Source of the DNA: Actinomycetota bacterium
GTDB lineage: Bacteria; Actinomycetota; Thermoleophilia; Gaiellales; Gaiellaceae
Direction of reading: 5' to 3'
Length of the DNA: 35,674 nucleotides
Assembly: GCA_005884575.1 (NCBI GenBank)
Contig: VAWW01000031.1
Location: 12,579-48,252, forward strand
In this document: positions 9,075 through 16,916 of the stretch, piece after piece
Position numbering within the stretch: the first letter of the stretch is position 1
How the letters are laid out: the number at the start of each line of letters is the position of its first letter
The notes under the pieces: model-generated
The model's input: only the letters and a program-made list of their open reading frames with translations
What the model was told of the DNA's origin: nothing
Databases searched by the model: none
Made by a program: the position numbers and the translations under genes

Positions 9075-9547
9075 GGCGTCTCCTCTTCGACGAGTCGTTC
9101 CAGGGCTTGCTCCAGGCCGCCGTCGCCCGCGTGCCGCGTCTCCAGGGGCAGGCCCAGGAGGGACGCGGCGCGCTCGGCCTTGGCCCGAAGCTCGGGCGTA
9201 GGCGCCTGCGCCAGCCAGACGACACGGGTGTAGTGGCGGAAGTAGTCGTCGCGCAGCTCCGGATGCCGGTCGAGCCCGAGCCCGCGCCAGACGACGCGGT
9301 CGAAGCTGCGGACGAGGAAGTCGGTCAGGAAGTACGTCTCCGGCTCGTGCTCGGCGCCGTAGACCTCGTAGCAGTGTGCGCCCTCGAGCCGGCGGTAGCC
9401 GTCGAGAGCCCCGCGCGTGCCGCAGTCGGCGTAGGCGACGACGACGTCCTCCCCAGCCGCCGCGGCGCGCACGGCCGAGCCGCGCCGCTTCGCGATCTGC
9501 TTGACGTGAATCGCCAGGGCTCCGCAGGCGACGACCTTGATGCTCAT
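9068..9547 (-). CDS. DUF1638 domain protein, putative accessory of the corrinoid methyltransferase system
   Basis: The 159-residue protein starts [12 protein letters not shown] and matches my memory of the DUF1638 family, which recurs next to MttB-type methyltransferases and corrinoid proteins. Visible possible ligands are C8 in VACGAL, C42 in YADCGTRG and H58-C59 in GAHCYEVYG, spaced as a possible metal or corrinoid-handling site. That reading is inference, since no function is established to my knowledge. It overlaps the activator gene upstream by four bases (ATGA) and the MttB gene downstream by seven. It is thus the only gene between activator and methyltransferase, arguing for a role in the same reaction. 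Confidence 0.78.
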   Translation of the reverse strand: MSIKVVACGALAIHVKQIAKRRGSAVRAAAAGEDVVVAYADCGTRGALDGYRRLEGAHCYEVYGAEHEPETYFLTDFLVRSFDRVVWRGLGLDRHPELRDDYFRHYTRVVWLAQAPTPELRAKAERAASLLGLPLETRHAGDGGLEQALERLVEEETPC

Positions 9548-11379
9548 CCCGGGAACTTCAGCTGGTCGATGAACAGGTCGTTGAAATCGGCGCGGCCCGA
9601 GAGCTCGACATACTCGACCTCGTCGAGGATCGCCGTCGCTGCGGCGCGCTCCTGCACGGAGAGCGCGAAGATCTTCGCGCCCTCGCCCGCGACGTTCCCC
9701 GCCGCGACGATGCGCGGCAGCGGCAGCCGCGGGACGAGGCCGATCCGGACGGCACTCGCCGGCGACAGGTAGGAGCCGAACGAGCCCGCGAGCAGCACCT
9801 GCGCGATGTCCTCCGGATCGACCCCGAGGTCGCGGCAGAGGATGTTCCACCCGGTCGCGATCGACGCCTTCGCGAACTGGAGCTCGCGGACGTCGCGCTG
9901 CGACAGGTAGACGTCGCCGTGGAGCATGAAGATGTTCTCCTCGCCGATCTTGCCGAGCCGGTCGCCGCAGACCGGGGGATCGAGAACGAAGCGGCCGGAA
10001 TGGTCGAGCACGCCGACGCGGACGAGCTCGGCGACGGCGTCGACCAGCCCTGATCCGGCCATGCCCACCGGCTCGACGTCGCCGATCACCGCGAGCTCGA
10101 CCGTGCCGTCCGCGGAGATCTTCACGCCCTCGATCGCGCCCTCGGCGGCGCGCATGCCGCACTTGATCGACGCGGCCTCGAAGGCGGGTCCCGCGGGCGC
10201 GGCCGTCGAGAGCACGCGCACGTTCGAGCCGAGCGCGATCTCCGAGTTCGTGCCGACGTCGATGAAGAGGCGCAGCCGCTTGTCGAGCGTCAGCCCGGTC
10301 GCGAGGAGCCCCGCGACGATGTCGCCGCCGACGTAGGCGCCGAGCGCAGGGAACGTCACCGCCGGCGCGCGCGGATGGACGTCGACGCCGAAGTCCGCGG
10401 CCTCCGCCGGTGGCAGCCTCCGCGCAGCGATGATGAACGGCGCCATCGAGAGCGGCTCCGGGTCGATTCCGAGCGCGAGCTGGATCATCGTCACGTTGCC
10501 GGTGACGACGATCTCGTAGACCTCGCCGGGATCGACGTCCGCTTCGTCGCACACCTCGCGCGTCAGCTCCGCGAGCGTCTCCTGCGCGCGCATCCGCAGC
10601 GTGTGGAGCGCCGCCGGATCCATCATCGTCGCCGAGATCCGCGAGATCACGTCGGCGCCGAACGGCTGCTGCTTGTTCAGCATCGAGCGCACCGCCGCCG
10701 GCTGGCCGGTCTCGAGGTCGAGCAGATTCGCGACGACGGTCGTCGTGCCCAGGTCGAAGGCGAGTGCGTAGCGCCGCGCGGTCGTGTCGCCGGGCTCGAC
10801 GTCGATCAGCAGGTCGTCGACGAGGACGGCCGTCACCTCGAAGTTCGACGCGCGCAGCGTCCGTCCGATCGAGCGCGCGAGCTCGAGCGGCACGCGCAGC
10901 TCGACGTCGTCCATCGCCGCGAGCACGCGCTCGACGTCCGAGAGCTGGTCCTCGAGCGACGGCTCGGCGAGCTGCAAAAAGCGCTTCTGCACCGCCGGCC
11001 GCAGGATCACGTGCCGGCCGACGCCGACGAGCGCGGCCTTGGGTCGCGTCTGGAGCGGCGGCACGTCGACGACGACGTCCTCGTGCGCGGTCGCGCGGCA
11101 CGCGAGGCGCCAGCCCGCGCGCAGCTCGTCCGGCGAGAACGCGCGCGGGTCGACGGCCGAGATCGGCACCTCGCCGTCGGCGACGCGCACCTTGCACTTC
11201 TTGCAGGTGCCGTGGCCGCCGCACGTCGAGTCGATCGCGACGCCGTTCCAGCTCGCCGCGTCGAAGAGCGTCGTCCCGACCGGGACGCGCGCCTCCTTCA
11301 CCGTGCCGTCGGACTGCTCGAAGCGCAGTCGGACGCGGTCGGGCGCGGCTTCGAGCGGGATCGGCTCCGCCGCGCTCAC
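9544..11379 (-). CDS. Reductive activator of corrinoid proteins (2Fe-2S N-terminus plus DUF4445 ASKHA domain)
   Basis: The 611-residue protein has an N-terminal plant-type ferredoxin domain. Its cysteines C53, C59 and C62 lie in [13 protein letters not shown] and C94 in RLACRA, the [2Fe-2S] pattern. A linker follows, then a long ASKHA-type ATPase domain with [47 protein letters not shown] and [10 protein letters not shown]. This is the RamA/RACE-like arrangement that uses ATP and a low-potential electron to return inactive Co(II) corrinoid to Co(I). The GTG at 11379 overlaps the preceding stop (GTGA). Such activators are known for oxygen-sensitive methyltransferase systems. The electron donor is not visible here. 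Confidence 0.9.
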   Translation of the reverse strand: MSAAEPIPLEAAPDRVRLRFEQSDGTVKEARVPVGTTLFDAASWNGVAIDSTCGGHGTCKKCKVRVADGEVPISAVDPRAFSPDELRAGWRLACRATAHEDVVVDVPPLQTRPKAALVGVGRHVILRPAVQKRFLQLAEPSLEDQLSDVERVLAAMDDVELRVPLELARSIGRTLRASNFEVTAVLVDDLLIDVEPGDTTARRYALAFDLGTTTVVANLLDLETGQPAAVRSMLNKQQPFGADVISRISATMMDPAALHTLRMRAQETLAELTREVCDEADVDPGEVYEIVVTGNVTMIQLALGIDPEPLSMAPFIIAARRLPPAEAADFGVDVHPRAPAVTFPALGAYVGGDIVAGLLATGLTLDKRLRLFIDVGTNSEIALGSNVRVLSTAAPAGPAFEAASIKCGMRAAEGAIEGVKISADGTVELAVIGDVEPVGMAGSGLVDAVAELVRVGVLDHSGRFVLDPPVCGDRLGKIGEENIFMLHGDVYLSQRDVRELQFAKASIATGWNILCRDLGVDPEDIAQVLLAGSFGSYLSPASAVRIGLVPRLPLPRIVAAGNVAGEGAKIFALSVQERAAATAILDEVEYVELSGRADFNDLFIDQLKFPG

Positions 11380-12230
11380 GACGCCTGCGCCGCCGCCTGC
11401 TTCGCGCGGTGGTTCGCGATCCAGCGGGCGCCCCACTCGTCGTGGCCGAGGAGGAAGTCGGTCGCTCGCACCGCCTCGACCGTCTCGGTGTTGCGAGCGT
11501 CCATGATCGCGCTCGTCAGCCCGTGGCTCTGCGCGACGGCGAGGAACGCGGCGCCGAGCGTGTGCCGTCCCGGCAGCCCGAACGATGTGTTCGACGCGCC
11601 GCACGTCATGTTGACGCCGAGCTCGTCGCGGATCAGGCGCACAGTTTCGATGAAGAGCGTCACCGCGCGAGGCTCTGCGCCGACCGGCATCGCGAGCGGA
11701 TCGATGACGACGTCTTCGGGCGGGATCCCGTAGTCGCCCGCGACCGAGACGACCTTCTTCGCCACCTCGAGCCGGCGCTCCGGCTGCATCGGGATGTCCT
11801 CCGCGTTCGCGAGCCCGATCACCGCGGCGCCGTGGCGCGCGACGATCGGCAGGATCGCCTCGAGCCGCGCGTCCTCGCCGGTCACCGAGTTGACGAGCGC
11901 CTTCCCCTCGTAAACCGAGAGGCCTGCCTCGAGCGCCTCGATCACGGAAGAGTCGATGCAGAGCGGCACGTCGGTCAGGCTCTGGACGAGCGGGATCGCC
12001 TGCCGCATCAGCTCGATCTCGTCCGCGAGCGGGTCGCCGACGTTCACGTCGAGGACGTCGGCGGCGCCCTGCTGGGAGACGTCGATCTCGAGCTGGGAGA
12101 GATCGCCCGCCTGGAGTTGCGCCTGGAACGACTTGCGCCCGGTCGGGTTGATCCGCTCGCCGATGATGCAGAAGGGCTGCTCGCCGCCGATGACGACCCT
12201 CCTAGACCGCGACTGGATGACGGTATCCAC
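11376..12230 (-). CDS. Methyltetrahydrofolate:corrinoid methyltransferase (pterin-binding domain protein)
   Basis: The protein is about 284 residues and is a pterin-binding TIM barrel of the AcsE/MtgA/MetH class. It has [14 protein letters not shown] near the start, [11 protein letters not shown] for the pteridine-binding Asp and Asn, DVPLCIDSS, and the [16 protein letters not shown] loop. These enzymes exchange methyl groups between a corrinoid protein and THF. Within this operon it should transfer the betaine-derived methyl to THF, the MtgA role. It overlaps the metF gene by 29 bases. I prefer GTG 12230, preceded by a GAGGAGAGAGAGA purine tract; GTG 12248 is possible. MetH is unlikely because the other MetH domains are absent. 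Confidence 0.87.
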   Translation of the reverse strand: MDTVIQSRSRRVVIGGEQPFCIIGERINPTGRKSFQAQLQAGDLSQLEIDVSQQGAADVLDVNVGDPLADEIELMRQAIPLVQSLTDVPLCIDSSVIEALEAGLSVYEGKALVNSVTGEDARLEAILPIVARHGAAVIGLANAEDIPMQPERRLEVAKKVVSVAGDYGIPPEDVVIDPLAMPVGAEPRAVTLFIETVRLIRDELGVNMTCGASNTSFGLPGRHTLGAAFLAVAQSHGLTSAIMDARNTETVEAVRATDFLLGHDEWGARWIANHRAKQAAAQAS

Positions 12231-13140
12231 TCGTCTCTCTCTCCTCACGTGTCGGGATGCCGAGCTGGCGGCAGAGGCGCGCGATGCCGGCCTCGCGGCG
12301 GAAACTGATCAGGTGCAGCCCGCGGACGCCCGGCTGCGCGAGCGCATGCGCGGCGAACTCGGCGCCGAGCTGGAAGCACGCCTCTTCGGGATCGTCGGCG
12401 CGCTCGCAGTGCTCGATCAGCTCGTGCGGCACCGTGATCCCGGGGACCTTCTCGTCGACGAAGCGCAGCGCGGACGGCGAGCGGACGAGGCAGATCGACT
12501 GGATGATCGCCGCCTGCGCGGCGAGGCCGGACTCGACCGCGGCCCGCATGAACCGCTCGACCCGCTCCTTGTCGAAGCAGAGCTGCAGCTGGAAGAACCG
12601 CGCGCCGGCACGAACCTTCTTCAGGGCACGCTCGACACGCGCTTCGTAGGGCGGCGCGCCGGGATTCTCGACCGCTCCGATGAAGAGATGCGGCGCGGGC
12701 TCGATTCGCCGGCCCGAGAGGTACCGGCCCCCGGAGATCGCCTGCGCGGTCGCGATCAGCTGCGGCGAGTCGAGATCGAAGACGCGCCGCGCCTCCGGCT
12801 CGTCGCCGGCCGTGACATCGTCGCCGGTGAGGCAGCAGATGTTCTCGATCCCGTGGAGCGCGGCGCCGACGATGTCCGCCTCGAGCGCGAGCCGATTGCG
12901 ATCGCGGCAGACGAGCTGCATCACCGGCTCCATGCCGAGCTGCTTCAGCGCGATGGCGACGGCGAGTGGCGCGGCGTGCGCGTGCGCGGCGGTGTTGTCG
13001 GTCGCGTTGATCGCGTCGACGTAGTCCTCGTATGGCTCGAAGCGCTCGTGGACCGCGTCGAGCCCGCCGGTGTTGACGGTCAGCAGCTCCGCAGTCAGGA
13101 CGAAGCCGCCCGCGCGGATGCGGTCTTCAAGCCTGGACAA
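12202..13140 (-). CDS. metF: Methylenetetrahydrofolate reductase, MetF-type flavoprotein subunit
   Basis: The 312-residue protein is a MetF barrel: FVLTAELLTVNTGG near the start, a conserved VDAINATDN strand, LQLVCRDRNR-type strand (here MQLVCRDRNRLAL), CCLTGDDVTAGD and a long C-terminal half. The reaction interconverts methyl-THF and methylene-THF. With the Cys-rich MetV partner upstream it resembles the two-subunit MetVF reductase of acetogens rather than the single-subunit E. coli enzyme. In a betaine-degrading direction it would oxidise methyl-THF. The start is TTG 13140, supported by GGAG seven bases upstream; no ATG or GTG is nearby. It opens the distal half of the operon after an 84-base regulatory gap. 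Confidence 0.87.
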   Translation of the reverse strand: MSRLEDRIRAGGFVLTAELLTVNTGGLDAVHERFEPYEDYVDAINATDNTAAHAHAAPLAVAIALKQLGMEPVMQLVCRDRNRLALEADIVGAALHGIENICCLTGDDVTAGDEPEARRVFDLDSPQLIATAQAISGGRYLSGRRIEPAPHLFIGAVENPGAPPYEARVERALKKVRAGARFFQLQLCFDKERVERFMRAAVESGLAAQAAIIQSICLVRSPSALRFVDEKVPGITVPHELIEHCERADDPEEACFQLGAEFAAHALAQPGVRGLHLISFRREAGIARLCRQLGIPTREERETSGYRHPVAV

Positions 13141-13224
13141 CCCTGTTCTCCAACCTGTACAGGCTTGTCTTGTACAAGCGCACCAGTCGCGACTGTCTAG
13201 TGCAACCAGCTTGTCTAGTCCTGT
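13141..13224 (-). promoter_or_regulatory. Palindrome-rich regulatory gap upstream of metF
   Basis: This 84-base gap is clearly richer in A+T than its surroundings. It holds three perfect palindromes, CCTGTACAGG (13154-13163), CTTGTACAAG (13169-13178) and CAGTCGCGACTG (13184-13195), with centres 15 and 16 bases apart. It also holds two direct copies of TGTCTAGT (13194-13201 and 13212-13219), 18 bases apart. On the minus strand a TTGCAC could serve as a -35, but no convincing -10 is seen. The layout suggests a regulated internal promoter or a multi-site operator. Confidence 0.5.
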
Positions 13225-13584
13225 TCACGCCCAACCCTCGGGCGTCTGCTTGTCGCGGCCGCTGAAGTAGTTCCGCCAGGAGGACGTCCCCCAGAGCCGA
13301 TTGTCGACGGGCGGGCGCAGCTCGTGGATCTCCTCGCCCCAAACGGGCAGCTTGTCCGCCCGCTCGTAGGCCTTCAGCCAGACGCACTTCATGTCCGGCT
13401 TCACCTCGCAGTTGCCGTTCGGCCGAACGCCACCGCACGGACCGTTCCGGAGCTGCTTCGGGCAGTTCATCGGACACGTCATCCCGGTCGAGTGCAGGAC
13501 GCACTGACCGCACATCTGACAGCCCCAGATCGGTTTCTTGACGGCGTACTCGACCGCCGCCAGCGGTCCGTGCGGCCCGGCCAC
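13225..13584 (-). CDS. metV: MetV-type cysteine-rich methylenetetrahydrofolate reductase partner
   Basis: The 119-residue protein matches the MTHFR C-terminal (MetV) family. It has eight cysteines: C22, C25 and C28 in GCQMCGQC, C37 and C41 in MTCPMNCPKQ, C50 in GPCGG, then C59 and C67. In acetogens MetV is an iron-sulfur or zinc subunit that joins MetF and is needed for activity. Its presence indicates a MetVF-type reductase here. The GTG at 13584 follows the corrinoid-protein stop by two bases, so both are co-translated. MetF lies beyond an 84-base gap. The bound metal cannot be decided from sequence. Confidence 0.82.
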   Translation of the reverse strand: MAGPHGPLAAVEYAVKKPIWGCQMCGQCVLHSTGMTCPMNCPKQLRNGPCGGVRPNGNCEVKPDMKCVWLKAYERADKLPVWGEEIHELRPPVDNRLWGTSSWRNYFSGRDKQTPEGWA

Positions 13585-13586
13585 GG

Positions 13587-14252
13587 CTACGCCGGAACCG
13601 CGGCGCGCTTCTTCTGGATCAGGTCCTTCGCCATCCGCACCGCCGTCGACGCGTCCGCCGCGTAACCGTCGGCGCCGACGGCGTCCGCGTACTCCTGCGT
13701 CACCGGCGCGCCGCCGACCATCACGATCACCTGGTCGCGGATCCCCGCCTTCTCGAGCGCGTTGATGTTCGCCTTGAACATCGGCATCGTCGTCGTGAGG
13801 AACGCGGAGAAGCCGACGATCTCCGGCTTGTGCTCCTTGATCTTCTCGACGAACGTCTCGGGCGCGACGTTGACGCCGAGATCCCAGACCTGGAAGCCGG
13901 CGCCCTCGAGCATGATGTTGACGAGGTTCTTGCCGATGTCGTGCACGTCGCCCTTCACCGTGCCCATGACGAAGGTGCCGACCTGCTGCGCGCCGGTCTC
14001 GGCAAGCAGCGGGCGCAGGATGTCGAGCGCGCCCTGCATCGCGCGCGCTGCGATCAGCATCTCGGGGACGAAGTAGTCGCCGCGCTCGAAGCGCGCGCCG
14101 ACCTCCTCGAGCGACGGGATCAATGCGTCGTAGAGCATCTTCTCGGGATCCATCCCGTCCTCGAGTCCAGCGTTGACCAGGTCCTTCACCTCGGGTGCGT
14201 TGCCGACCAGGGTGTTGTCGTAGAGGCCCTGGAGGATCTCGTCGTGGGTCAT
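13587..14252 (-). CDS. Methyltransferase-associated corrinoid (B12-binding) protein
   Basis: The 221-residue protein has the two-domain layout of MtgC/MtbC/MtaC proteins. A helical cap (MTHDEILQGLYDNT to about residue 85) is followed by a cobalamin-binding Rossmann domain. DVHDIG at 102-107 supplies the lower-ligand H104, with GFSAFLTTTM near 148 and VMVGGAPV near 177. It would carry the methyl group from the MttB-family enzyme to the methyl-THF-forming enzyme. ATG 14252 is preceded by GAGGAG at four bases, and it overlaps the iclR stop by four bases (ATGA). The frame extends upstream as low-complexity Arg/Pro sequence, which I exclude. Confidence 0.92.
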   Translation of the reverse strand: MTHDEILQGLYDNTLVGNAPEVKDLVNAGLEDGMDPEKMLYDALIPSLEEVGARFERGDYFVPEMLIAARAMQGALDILRPLLAETGAQQVGTFVMGTVKGDVHDIGKNLVNIMLEGAGFQVWDLGVNVAPETFVEKIKEHKPEIVGFSAFLTTTMPMFKANINALEKAGIRDQVIVMVGGAPVTQEYADAVGADGYAADASTAVRMAKDLIQKKRAAVPA

Positions 14253-15004
14253 GCCGCTCCTCGTTCGACGTCGTGGTGGCCGAGGCGCGCGGAGAGGCCC
14301 GCGCACTGCTCGAGGAGCAGCGGGGCGAGATGCTCGATGCGTTCGGAGGTCAGCCGGTGGGTGGGGCCGGAGATGCTCAGCGCCGCGACGACGTCGCCGC
14401 GGGCGCCGTGGACGGGGCCGGCGAGGGCGGAGAGTCCGTGCTCGAGCTCGTCGATGGCGGTCGCGTAGCCGCGGGCGCGAATGGCGGCGCGCTGCTCCTC
14501 GTCGAAGTCCGTGGGCGGCGGCGCGGCGCCGAAGGCGAGGAAGACCTTGCCGTTCGCGCTCACGTCGTGCGGGACACGCCGTCCGACCCAGTTCGTCGCG
14601 CCGACGAAGTGGCGGCTGTCACGCTGCGCGAGGTGCTCGACGCCGACCGGGGTCGGCACGCCGAGATTGATCGTCTCGCCGCTCTCGTCCGCGAGGCGGC
14701 GCAGGGCCGGCGCCGACAGCTCGACGAGGTTCGCCTCGGGCACGTCGCGCTGCGCGAAGCGCAGCAGTACCGGGCCGGGACGCAGGCGTCCGCGCCCGTC
14801 GACCCGCTGCAGGAGTCCCTGCCGCTCGAGCGCGGCGAGCAGCCGGGAGGTCGTGCTCTTCGGCAGCCCGGTCGAGTCGGCGAGCTCCCCGACCGCGAGC
14901 GGCTGCGCGCTCTCGACGACGCGGACGAGCAGCTGCGCCGCGCGGTCGATCGACTGGGTCCCGGTCGGAGTCTGTGTATCCACGATGTGGAACTCGAGTT
15001 CCAC
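14249..15004 (-). CDS. IclR-family transcriptional regulator
   Basis: The 251-residue protein has an N-terminal winged helix (SIDRAAQLLVRVVES, then VGELADSTGLPKSTTSRLLAALERQGLLQR) and a C-terminal IclR effector domain (ETINLGVPTPVG to the end). It is the first gene of the corrinoid operon and overlaps the corrinoid-protein start by four bases, so it is made together with the system it should control. Its ligand is unknown; glycine betaine or a demethylated product is a reasonable guess. GTG 15004 fits a leaderless start directly behind a promoter. GTG 14983 would place the operator wholly upstream. Confidence 0.85.
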   Translation of the reverse strand: MELEFHIVDTQTPTGTQSIDRAAQLLVRVVESAQPLAVGELADSTGLPKSTTSRLLAALERQGLLQRVDGRGRLRPGPVLLRFAQRDVPEANLVELSAPALRRLADESGETINLGVPTPVGVEHLAQRDSRHFVGATNWVGRRVPHDVSANGKVFLAFGAAPPPTDFDEEQRAAIRARGYATAIDELEHGLSALAGPVHGARGDVVAALSISGPTHRLTSERIEHLAPLLLEQCAGLSARLGHHDVERGAA

Positions 15005-15005
15005 A
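14986..15005. promoter_or_regulatory. Perfect 20-bp palindrome, probable IclR operator
   Basis: TGTGGAACTCGAGTTCCACA reads identically on both strands. The GGAAC/GTTCC arms resemble recognition sites described for IclR-family regulators. It covers the predicted transcription start and the first codons of the iclR gene, a typical place for autorepression. Confidence 0.65.
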
Positions 15006-15009
15006 GCGC

Positions 15010-15038
15010 ATTCTCCAGGCGGCGCGGGCGTTCGTCAA
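15010..15038 (-). promoter_or_regulatory. Predicted promoter of the iclR-corrinoid operon
   Basis: On the minus strand TTGACG (15038-15033) is followed by a 17-base spacer and GAGAAT (15015-15010). The predicted start would fall at about 15004, at the GTG codon and inside the 20-bp palindrome. The -35 and spacing are good; the -10 is only a partial match. Confidence 0.45.
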
Positions 15039-15055
15039 CCCGGAATGCCGCAGGA

Positions 15056-15469
15056 TCAGCGCCGGAACGAGCGGCGGGCGACGCGCCAGGCGGCGTACGT
15101 GACGAGCAGCCAGACGAGCAGCACGGCCGCGACCGCTTCGCGGCTGACGTGCCCGATCGCGACGGCGAGCCCGAGCCCGATGACGACGGCGACGGTCGCC
15201 AGGCTCCAGACGGTCGCCGCGGCGAGGAGGAAGCCGAAGCGGCGCGCCACGCGCCGGGCCTCGTCGAACGCCGCCCGGATCTCGTCCACCCCGTCCCGCC
15301 ACGGCGGCGGCAGGTCGCGGAATGCCCTCCGGACCTCACGGCTCGAGCGTGCCGCGAGCGCGAGCGCCAGCCGGGCGCCGAGCTCGTCCTCGGTCAGGCG
15401 CCCGCGAAGGTAGTGCGCCCGGAGCTGCCTCGCCGCGCGTTCCCGCTCCTGGTCGCCGACGAGAGCCAC
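15056..15469 (-). CDS. DUF1707 domain membrane protein
   Basis: The 137-residue protein begins with a DUF1707-like module (GDQERERAARQLRAHYLRGRLTEDELGARLALALAARSSREV), common in actinobacterial small proteins. Two adjacent hydrophobic segments follow at about residues 80-100 and 108-125, with an Arg-rich C-terminus. It is likely an inner-membrane protein with a cytosolic N-terminal domain. No function is established. It starts at GTG 15469, nine bases after the AAA ATPase gene, so the two are probably co-transcribed. Nothing links it to betaine metabolism. Confidence 0.75.
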   Translation of the reverse strand: MALVGDQERERAARQLRAHYLRGRLTEDELGARLALALAARSSREVRRAFRDLPPPWRDGVDEIRAAFDEARRVARRFGFLLAAATVWSLATVAVVIGLGLAVAIGHVSREAVAAVLLVWLLVTYAAWRVARRSFRR

Positions 15470-15478
15470 GCCCCGATC

Positions 15479-16492
15479 CTAGTCCCGGCGGCGGCGCCAG
15501 CGGCGCGACGGAACCGGCTCGGCCCCGTCGCCGAGCGCCCGCGCGGCTGCGGCGACGTCGGCCGCCTCGATCCGCGTCAGCTCCTCCGGCCCGAGCTCGC
15601 CGAGGGGACGTGCGTCGGCGCCCGCGAGCCGCAGCGCCTGCGCGTTCAGCGCTTGCTCGAACAGCGTCCGCGCGTAGCGCGCGTTCCCGAAACCCTGCCG
15701 CCTCTCGACGCCCTCGAGGATCCGCCGCAGCTCCGCGAGCGCCGCGGCGTCGAGGACGTACTCGTCCTGCTGAGCGAACCGCTCGGCGATCGCGAGCAGA
15801 TCGTCCGTCGAGTAGTCGGGGAACGTGATCTCGCGCGAGAAACGCGACCGCAGCCCCGGGTTCGAGTTGAGGAAGCGGTGCATCAGCGCCGGATAGCCGG
15901 CGACGATCACGACGAGCCGGTGGCGATAGTCCTCCATCCGCTTCAGCAGGACCTCGATCGCCTCGGGGCCGAAGTCGCGCTGGTTGTCGCCCGGCGACAG
16001 CGAGTACGCCTCGTCAATGAAGAGGACGCCGTCGAGTGCGCGCCGGATCGCCCGCTCGGTCTTGATCGCCGTCGAGCCGACGTACTCGCCGACGAGCCCG
16101 GCGCGGTCGACCTCGACGAGATGGCCGCGCTTGAGCAGGCCGATCGAGCGGTACATCTCGGCGAGCAGCCGCGCGACCGTGGTCTTGCCCGTGCCCGGAT
16201 TCCCGAGGAAGACGAGATGCTGCGACGTCGCCGTCTCCGGCAGCCCGTGCTCCGCGCGCCGAGCCTGTACCTGGAGGAACGCCGTCAGCGCGCGCACCTG
16301 GTCCTTCACCGTGCCCAGCCCGACGAGGCCGTCGAGGTCGGCCTGGATCTCGTCGAGCGGCCGCTCGGGCTCCGGGCGTCCGCCGAGCTGCTCGCTCAGC
16401 CAGTCGACCGGGTCGGCGCCCGCCGAGGCCGCGAGCCGCTCGCGCAGCGCTTCGATCCCCCGTGTGATGTCCTCAAAGGGGCTCGGGCTCAT
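15479..16492 (-). CDS. CbxX/CfqX-type AAA+ ATPase
   Basis: The 337-residue protein has a Walker [10 protein letters not shown] at about 93-101, a LVGEYVG pore-like segment, Walker [12 protein letters not shown] near 135, and sensor/arginine-finger segments ([11 protein letters not shown]). A C-terminal helical lid with [13 protein letters not shown] follows. This is the CbxX/CfqX (SpoVK-like) family, best known for Rubisco activation but widespread as general protein remodellers. No Rubisco is in view, so the client is unknown. It sits nine bases after the GFA-family gene in a short minus-strand operon. Confidence 0.87.
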   Translation of the reverse strand: MSPSPFEDITRGIEALRERLAASAGADPVDWLSEQLGGRPEPERPLDEIQADLDGLVGLGTVKDQVRALTAFLQVQARRAEHGLPETATSQHLVFLGNPGTGKTTVARLLAEMYRSIGLLKRGHLVEVDRAGLVGEYVGSTAIKTERAIRRALDGVLFIDEAYSLSPGDNQRDFGPEAIEVLLKRMEDYRHRLVVIVAGYPALMHRFLNSNPGLRSRFSREITFPDYSTDDLLAIAERFAQQDEYVLDAAALAELRRILEGVERRQGFGNARYARTLFEQALNAQALRLAGADARPLGELGPEELTRIEAADVAAAARALGDGAEPVPSRRWRRRRD

Positions 16493-16501
16493 GGGCCCAA
16501 G

Positions 16502-16873
16502 CTAGCCGAGCGGCGCGTCGTAGTAGTCGCCCGCCTGGCCGACGTAGACGTGGCCCATCACTCGCAGGCCGGTGGGCGGATCGAGCGAGCCGGCCGCGAT
16601 GCTGACCGTGTCCCGATCGGGCGAGTCCCAGAAGAGGCTCGTGCCGCACTCGCAGCAGAACCCGCGCCGGGCGCCCGTGTCGCTCTCCGCCCGCGCGATC
16701 CAGCGCAGCCCGCGTTCGCCCACGACGTGGAAGTCGGCACGCGCGGCCGCGGTTGCCGCGAACAGGTGCCCGCTCCACCGGCGACACTCGGTGCAGTGGC
16801 AGATGAGCACGTCGCGCAGCGGCCCGCGGACCTCGTAGCGGACAGCCCCGCAAAGGCAGCCTCCGGTCGCCAT
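16502..16873 (-). CDS. GFA-family zinc-binding protein
   Basis: The 123-residue protein carries the GFA (Mss4-like) fold motifs: GGCLCGAVRY, CHCTECRRWSG and FCCECGTSLFW, providing zinc ligands. Family members were first described as glutathione-dependent formaldehyde-activating enzymes, but most have no proven activity and actinobacteria usually lack glutathione. A role in C1 or formaldehyde handling would fit the neighbourhood but is not shown. ATG 16873 lies nine bases after a minus-strand TAGAGT box (16888-16883), suggesting a very short leader. Confidence 0.8.
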   Translation of the reverse strand: MATGGCLCGAVRYEVRGPLRDVLICHCTECRRWSGHLFAATAAARADFHVVGERGLRWIARAESDTGARRGFCCECGTSLFWDSPDRDTVSIAAGSLDPPTGLRVMGHVYVGQAGDYYDAPLG

Positions 16874-16882
16874 CTTTGTGCG

Positions 16883-16888
16883 ACTCTA
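16883..16888 (-). promoter_or_regulatory. Possible -10 box for the GFA-family operon
   Basis: Minus-strand TAGAGT fits TANNNT and would start transcription about three to four bases before the ATG at 16873. No -35 is convincing. Confidence 0.3.
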
Positions 16889-16905
16889 CGCGCACCCCGA
16901 GCCGG

Positions 16906-16911
16906 AAGGAG
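16906..16911 (+). promoter_or_regulatory. Shine-Dalgarno that selects the TTG start of fhs
   Basis: AAGGAG lies five bases before TTG 16917, the best ribosome-binding match nearby, and decides against the GTG at 16878. Confidence 0.7.
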
Positions 16912-16916
16912 CAGAT

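Noticed and set aside
16502-16873. Naming the GFA protein as a formaldehyde-detoxifying enzyme.
   Set aside because: The family name rests on few cases and depends on glutathione; I keep only the family call.
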